Shown: one piece after another, positions 60,819 through 64,000 of the stretch
Numbering within the stretch: the stretch's first letter is position 1
Layout: each line of letters starts with the position of its first letter
Origin: Pricia mediterranea
Lineage (GTDB): Bacteria; Bacteroidota; Bacteroidia; Flavobacteriales; Flavobacteriaceae
Length of the DNA: 64,000 nt
Direction of reading: 5' to 3'
Assembly: GCF_032248455.1 (NCBI RefSeq)
Contig: NZ_JAVTTP010000001.1
Coordinates: 496,001-560,000 of the forward strand
Notes under the pieces: model-generated
What the model saw: only the letters and a program-made list of their open reading frames with translations
Told to the model about the DNA's origin: nothing
Databases searched by the model: none
Translations under genes and position numbers: made by a program

Positions 60819-62276
60819 CTAACCCCGCAACGCCTGCATCAAGTCCTCCATCTCGACCGTAGCATACGACGATGAATAGTCGGAAACCGCATAGGGCAGC
60901 ACCAAACACCCATTATTGATCATTGAGCCGCACGAGTAAACCACGTTAGGCACATAACCTTCTCGTTCTACTTCCAGGGGGGACAGCAAAGGCTCCGTCA
61001 ACCTTCCGATTTCCCGGGTGGGATCATCGAGGTCGAATAGCGACGCACCGATGCAGTAACGCCGCATAGGGCCCACCCCGTGGGTAATGATCAGCCAGCC
61101 CTCTTCCGTCCACAATGGGGCGCCGCAGTTGCCGATTTGGGTGAACTCCCAAGGGTATTTTGGTTCCTGGATTTTGATAGGGTCGTTCCACAACGTATTT
61201 CTATCGGAGAACATAATATAATTATTAACCCCATCGACCCGGGCCAAAACCGCGTATTTCCCTTTTATTTTTTTGGGAAACAACGCGAAATTCTTGTTCT
61301 GGGCCGCATTACCGTGCATGGGCATGATCCGAAAAGTTGTAAAATCCTCCGTCGATAGCAACTTCGGCAGAATGGTACGCCCATCATAGGCCGTGTAGGT
61401 AGCATATATCTTCTCGGAACCGTCGTCATCGGTAAAACGGACGAACCTGGCGTCTTCGATACCTTTGCTCTCCGATGGGGATATCGGGAATATTACCCGT
61501 TCCGAAATATCGGAATCAAGACTGAACTCCACATCGTAATACGAATCGACCAGCCATGTCATTTCTTCAAGGGCAAGCCTGTTCTCGTCGCTGATTCCGT
61601 TGGCCAAGACATTACCGACGGCGGACTTTAACTGATGGTATTCAAAATGATCGGGCAGATCGTCCATGATCGTCGACGAATACCGCGGCGATATTTTCAT
61701 CTCCTTCATCTTTTGAACGAACCGGCCCTTATCGTATGATTTTTTTTGTCCGATTCTCGGTAAATCGATGTAGTTCCTCACCTTGTTCGAATGGAAATCG
61801 TTGTTGGCATCAAGAATACCACGGCGAAACACAATGGAAGAAAGGTGGCCCTCCCCGGTCGCACGAAAGGATAGGATTACCCTTTTTTCGCCCTTGGCCA
61901 GAAAGGACTGATCAAAATCCTCAATAATCGAGGGATTGAACATCGCCGCAGATTCGATGGAATATTCCATAGTCGCGTACGACCCGATCAGCAGTTTTTC
62001 CTCCTTCGAAAACTGGTCCGGATCCATTTCCAAATGCTCAATCAAGCTTTTGTAGTTCTCAAAGTGACGGAGAAAAATTTGGGAAATATTCCGGTGCCGT
62101 CCCGCGAACTCCCGCAAAGTACGCTCAAGCTCGTTATTTACCGTAGCCTCGTCAAGGTCCAGTACCCGACGGATCAACTGCGAGGTACGCTTGTCGCCGT
62201 TGCTGAAGAAGCGGGCAACAACCCGACTGGAATCTGGAAAAAACTGAGTATTTCTTCTTTGAATGGGTACGTACAT
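60819..62276 (-). CDS. Glycoside hydrolase family 130-like protein
   Basis: 485 residues. The five-bladed propeller with GH130 features is seen as FNPSIIEDFDQS, ILSFRATGEGHLSS, SPSESKGIEDARFVRF, YPWEFTQIGNCGAPLWTEEGWLIITHGVGPMRRY and GYVPNVVYSCGSMINNGCLVLPY. Many members are inverting beta-mannosyl phosphorylases acting on mannosides. The N-terminal 140 residues are helical and extra for a typical 330-residue phosphorylase, so this belongs to a longer subgroup. It is convergent with the two GT4 genes. Confidence 0.87.
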   Translation of the reverse strand: MYVPIQRRNTQFFPDSSRVVARFFSNGDKRTSQLIRRVLDLDEATVNNELERTLREFAGRHRNISQIFLRHFENYKSLIEHLEMDPDQFSKEEKLLIGSYATMEYSIESAAMFNPSIIEDFDQSFLAKGEKRVILSFRATGEGHLSSIVFRRGILDANNDFHSNKVRNYIDLPRIGQKKSYDKGRFVQKMKEMKISPRYSSTIMDDLPDHFEYHQLKSAVGNVLANGISDENRLALEEMTWLVDSYYDVEFSLDSDISERVIFPISPSESKGIEDARFVRFTDDDGSEKIYATYTAYDGRTILPKLLSTEDFTTFRIMPMHGNAAQNKNFALFPKKIKGKYAVLARVDGVNNYIMFSDRNTLWNDPIKIQEPKYPWEFTQIGNCGAPLWTEEGWLIITHGVGPMRRYCIGASLFDLDDPTREIGRLTEPLLSPLEVEREGYVPNVVYSCGSMINNGCLVLPYAVSDYSSSYATVEMEDLMQALRG

Positions 62277-62391
62277 TATCTATCTGGTGTCGTTGATTTT
62301 TAGTCTTTGGTTCGGTGCAGTACTACGGGGCAGCAGTGCTACTGGGCAAATGTACTACTATTTCATTTTTGTAACGAAAGAGAGCTACAAG

Positions 62392-64000
62392 TTATTGTCT
62401 TGTCAACTCCTCCGCCAAGCGCATCATCTTCTCGCTCATCGAAAACAACCAATGCATCTGCTCTGCAATCAAATGGGCCTCTTGGTGGTTGCGTTCGGTG
62501 GCATAAACGGCTGCGGAATATCCCGAAACCAATCCCTTCTCGGGAATTTCATTCAATCCGGTCGAAGTTCGATTTCCCAATATCTGAAGCACCTGGGCCA
62601 GATTGGCGTCGATTTTTCCTGCGCTTTCCCGAAAGGTTTGCGAGGCTTCCGTGGTATTGTGATTTTGGATGTAGGTGCTCAGGGAAGACAGTGACGCTAA
62701 AAAGGTGTGGTTCAGCACGACCAGCTCGTAGATTTTATCGAGGTTCTTCTGTTTTGAGCGGGGCTCCTGGGCCATACGCTGAAAAGCCGAACTCAGGTTC
62801 GAGGTCTCAAGGAACGCTTCCTTGCGGGAGATCTTAAATTCCGTAGAGGCCTCCCCCTTCCGTTGGTAAAACTTTGAGATGCAGTTGAAGAAAGCCTTAT
62901 TGGCCTTGACACTGCTCTTAATATCTTCCCCAATTTCCAAAAAGCTCCAGGCGGGCCATAAAAAAAGTAGCGCTACGTAAGACAGTGCGGCCCCTATCAG
63001 CGTGTCCAGCACCCTGAACTGGATCACGGTCAACACATCGGGACGCATGATGGCGTAGATAAAGATAATGCCCAAGGTAATGAACGTCGCCGCCGCCTTA
63101 TAGTTGCGCTGTACCATTGAAAAAGCGATGACCATCGAAAGAATGCCCAAACCTCCGTATAAATAAGGGTCATGAATCAAAAATACCAATCCCGAAGCGA
63201 TGGCCCCGCCGATCAGCGTACCGATAATCCGGTCTTTGGTCCGGGATTTGGTAAGGCCGTAGCTAGGTCGCATGATGACGATGATGGTCAAGAGAATCCA
63301 ATATGGGTTCTGAAAATCAAAAAACACCCCTATGCCGTATCCGATCATTACGGTGACCGCCAACCGCAGCGCATGCTTGAAAATATTGGACTCGAAACTC
63401 AGGTTTCGCAGCAGCAATTTGGGATGATACTCTTGGGAAGTGACAAAGCGTCTTAGATCATCTTCCTTGATGATGTCTTCCTTCCGCAGAACTGAATTTC
63501 CTAACAACCACTTTATCCGTTTTAATTTTTCAAATTGTTTTTCTTGGTATTCATACAGGTTTTGTAAAATGAGATGGTCTTCAACATCATTCGGCTTGAC
63601 ATCTTCAGTGAAGGTCACGATCTGGCGGCCTACGCTTTCAAAACGTTTCGCAAGCTTTTTATGGGATGGATATTTACGGGTATTTTGACCTGCTTCCCCG
63701 ATGATGCGCAGCTGCCGTGCAATTTCGAAAATCAGGTCTTGAAAACCTTTGACGTATCCGGGATGCTTTTCTAGCAGAGCGTCCATTTTATCGTAGTGAA
63801 CCGGGTTCGCCATGGCCGTTTCAAGGATTTCTACCAATTGTACGAAAACCAATAACCGCTTCCCGGTATAATACGACCGGCCGGAACGCTGCCTTGATTG
63901 GAGGAAAATCTCCCGAAGGGTAGCATGATTTTCGGTCAGGTCGCTCTGTAGTCGCAAGAGTCGGGACTGTAGTGCCTCACGATCGCCTTCGGGACCGACC
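62392..64000 (-). CDS. FUSC-family (YccS/AaeB-like) membrane protein, N-terminus outside the window
   Basis: The frame is open through base 64000, so the N-terminal part is missing. In view are a helical cytoplasmic region, a second membrane block of about six helices (FKHALRLAVTVMIGYGIGVFF, NPYWILLTIIVIMRPSYGLT, GTLIGGAIASGLVFLI) and a C-terminal helical domain. The motif NPYWILLTIIVIMRPSYGLTKSRTKDRIIGT is characteristic of FUSC proteins, which include aromatic-acid efflux pumps. A full protein would be about 700-750 residues. Confidence 0.85.
   Translation of the reverse strand, partial: VGPEGDREALQSRLLRLQSDLTENHATLREIFLQSRQRSGRSYYTGKRLLVFVQLVEILETAMANPVHYDKMDALLEKHPGYVKGFQDLIFEIARQLRIIGEAGQNTRKYPSHKKLAKRFESVGRQIVTFTEDVKPNDVEDHLILQNLYEYQEKQFEKLKRIKWLLGNSVLRKEDIIKEDDLRRFVTSQEYHPKLLLRNLSFESNIFKHALRLAVTVMIGYGIGVFFDFQNPYWILLTIIVIMRPSYGLTKSRTKDRIIGTLIGGAIASGLVFLIHDPYLYGGLGILSMVIAFSMVQRNYKAAATFITLGIIFIYAIMRPDVLTVIQFRVLDTLIGAALSYVALLFLWPAWSFLEIGEDIKSSVKANKAFFNCISKFYQRKGEASTEFKISRKEAFLETSNLSSAFQRMAQEPRSKQKNLDKIYELVVLNHTFLASLSSLSTYIQNHNTTEASQTFRESAGKIDANLAQVLQILGNRTSTGLNEIPEKGLVSGYSAAVYATERNHQEAHLIAEQMHWLFSMSEKMMRLAEELTRQ

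Noticed and set aside
1-64000. CRISPR arrays, tRNA or rRNA genes, IS elements, prophage, defence islands
   Set aside because: None was seen on reading the sequence; the word-repeat spacers have no regular repeat-spacer structure.

Overview
The window looks like a chromosomal segment of a marine member of the Flavobacteriaceae (Bacteroidota). The evidence is a fused ccoN-ccoO gene, a mono-haem CcoP, a nitrous oxide reductase of the Sec-exported clade II type, promoters of the Bacteroidota type (TAnnTTTG at -7), many lipoproteins, and spacers filled with degenerate short-word repeats. I found no tRNA, rRNA, IS element, CRISPR array or prophage. Almost everything belongs to low-oxygen respiration, nitrogen-oxide respiration, sulfane-sulfur handling and the control of these.

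Layout. 1-3.1 kb: end of an SLC13-type permease, a P1 peptidase, a small membrane protein and a universal stress protein (Usp). 3.1-13.9 kb: an FNR-like regulator facing a complete cbb3 oxidase locus (ccoI, ccoS, ccoNO, ccoQ, ccoP, ccoG, ccoH, a TauE/DsbD-like protein, a two-TM protein). 14.1-24.4 kb: a truncated haemoglobin, a DUF488 protein, a haem-copper-oxidase-like membrane protein, an unrecognised 610-residue protein, copper nitrite reductase fused to cytochrome c (nirK), a NirV-like protein, a SCO protein and B12-dependent ribonucleotide reductase. 24.4-35.8 kb (minus strand): a copper-uptake operon (Cys-rich small protein, TonB receptor, Met/His-rich lipoprotein) followed by the nos operon (cytochrome c, nosZ, nosB-like, nosL, an FMN split-barrel protein, nosD, nosF, nosY). 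36-38.3 kb: hemN and a Usp. 38.5-48.8 kb: a sulfur island (TlpA thioredoxin, MscS channel, two metallo-beta-lactamase/rhodanese fusions, two single rhodaneses, sterol-desaturase-like protein, haem protein, methyltransferase, TauE exporter, second Crp-type regulator). 49-56.6 kb: ROK kinase, a LOV-domain histidine kinase, a REC-Crp response regulator, Usp, AI-2E-family transporter, two small proteins and a BLUF protein. 57-64 kb: two GT4 glycosyltransferases, a GH130 protein and a FUSC protein cut by the window end.

Regulation is the most striking part. Eleven palindromes of the form TGAY-N4-RTCA precede the cbb3, nirK, nrdJ, nos, copper-uptake, hemN and usp genes. At ten promoters the palindrome centre lies exactly 36.5 bp from the last base of a -7 box. 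A second operator, GTAAC-N4-GTTAC, occurs six times, only in the sulfur island, and shows the same 36.5-bp geometry. It probably belongs to the second Crp-type regulator (C77, C83, C84). That regulator appears to be transcribed from an FNR-type promoter through a previously unlisted 49-residue miniprotein gene, so the two regulons look like a cascade. A third Crp-type DNA-binding protein is fused to a receiver domain and sits behind a kinase with an intact LOV photosensor; its recognition helix is close to that of the FNR-like protein. Light, low oxygen or NO, and sulfane sulfur may therefore be integrated by three Crp-family proteins in this one neighbourhood. This last step is inference.
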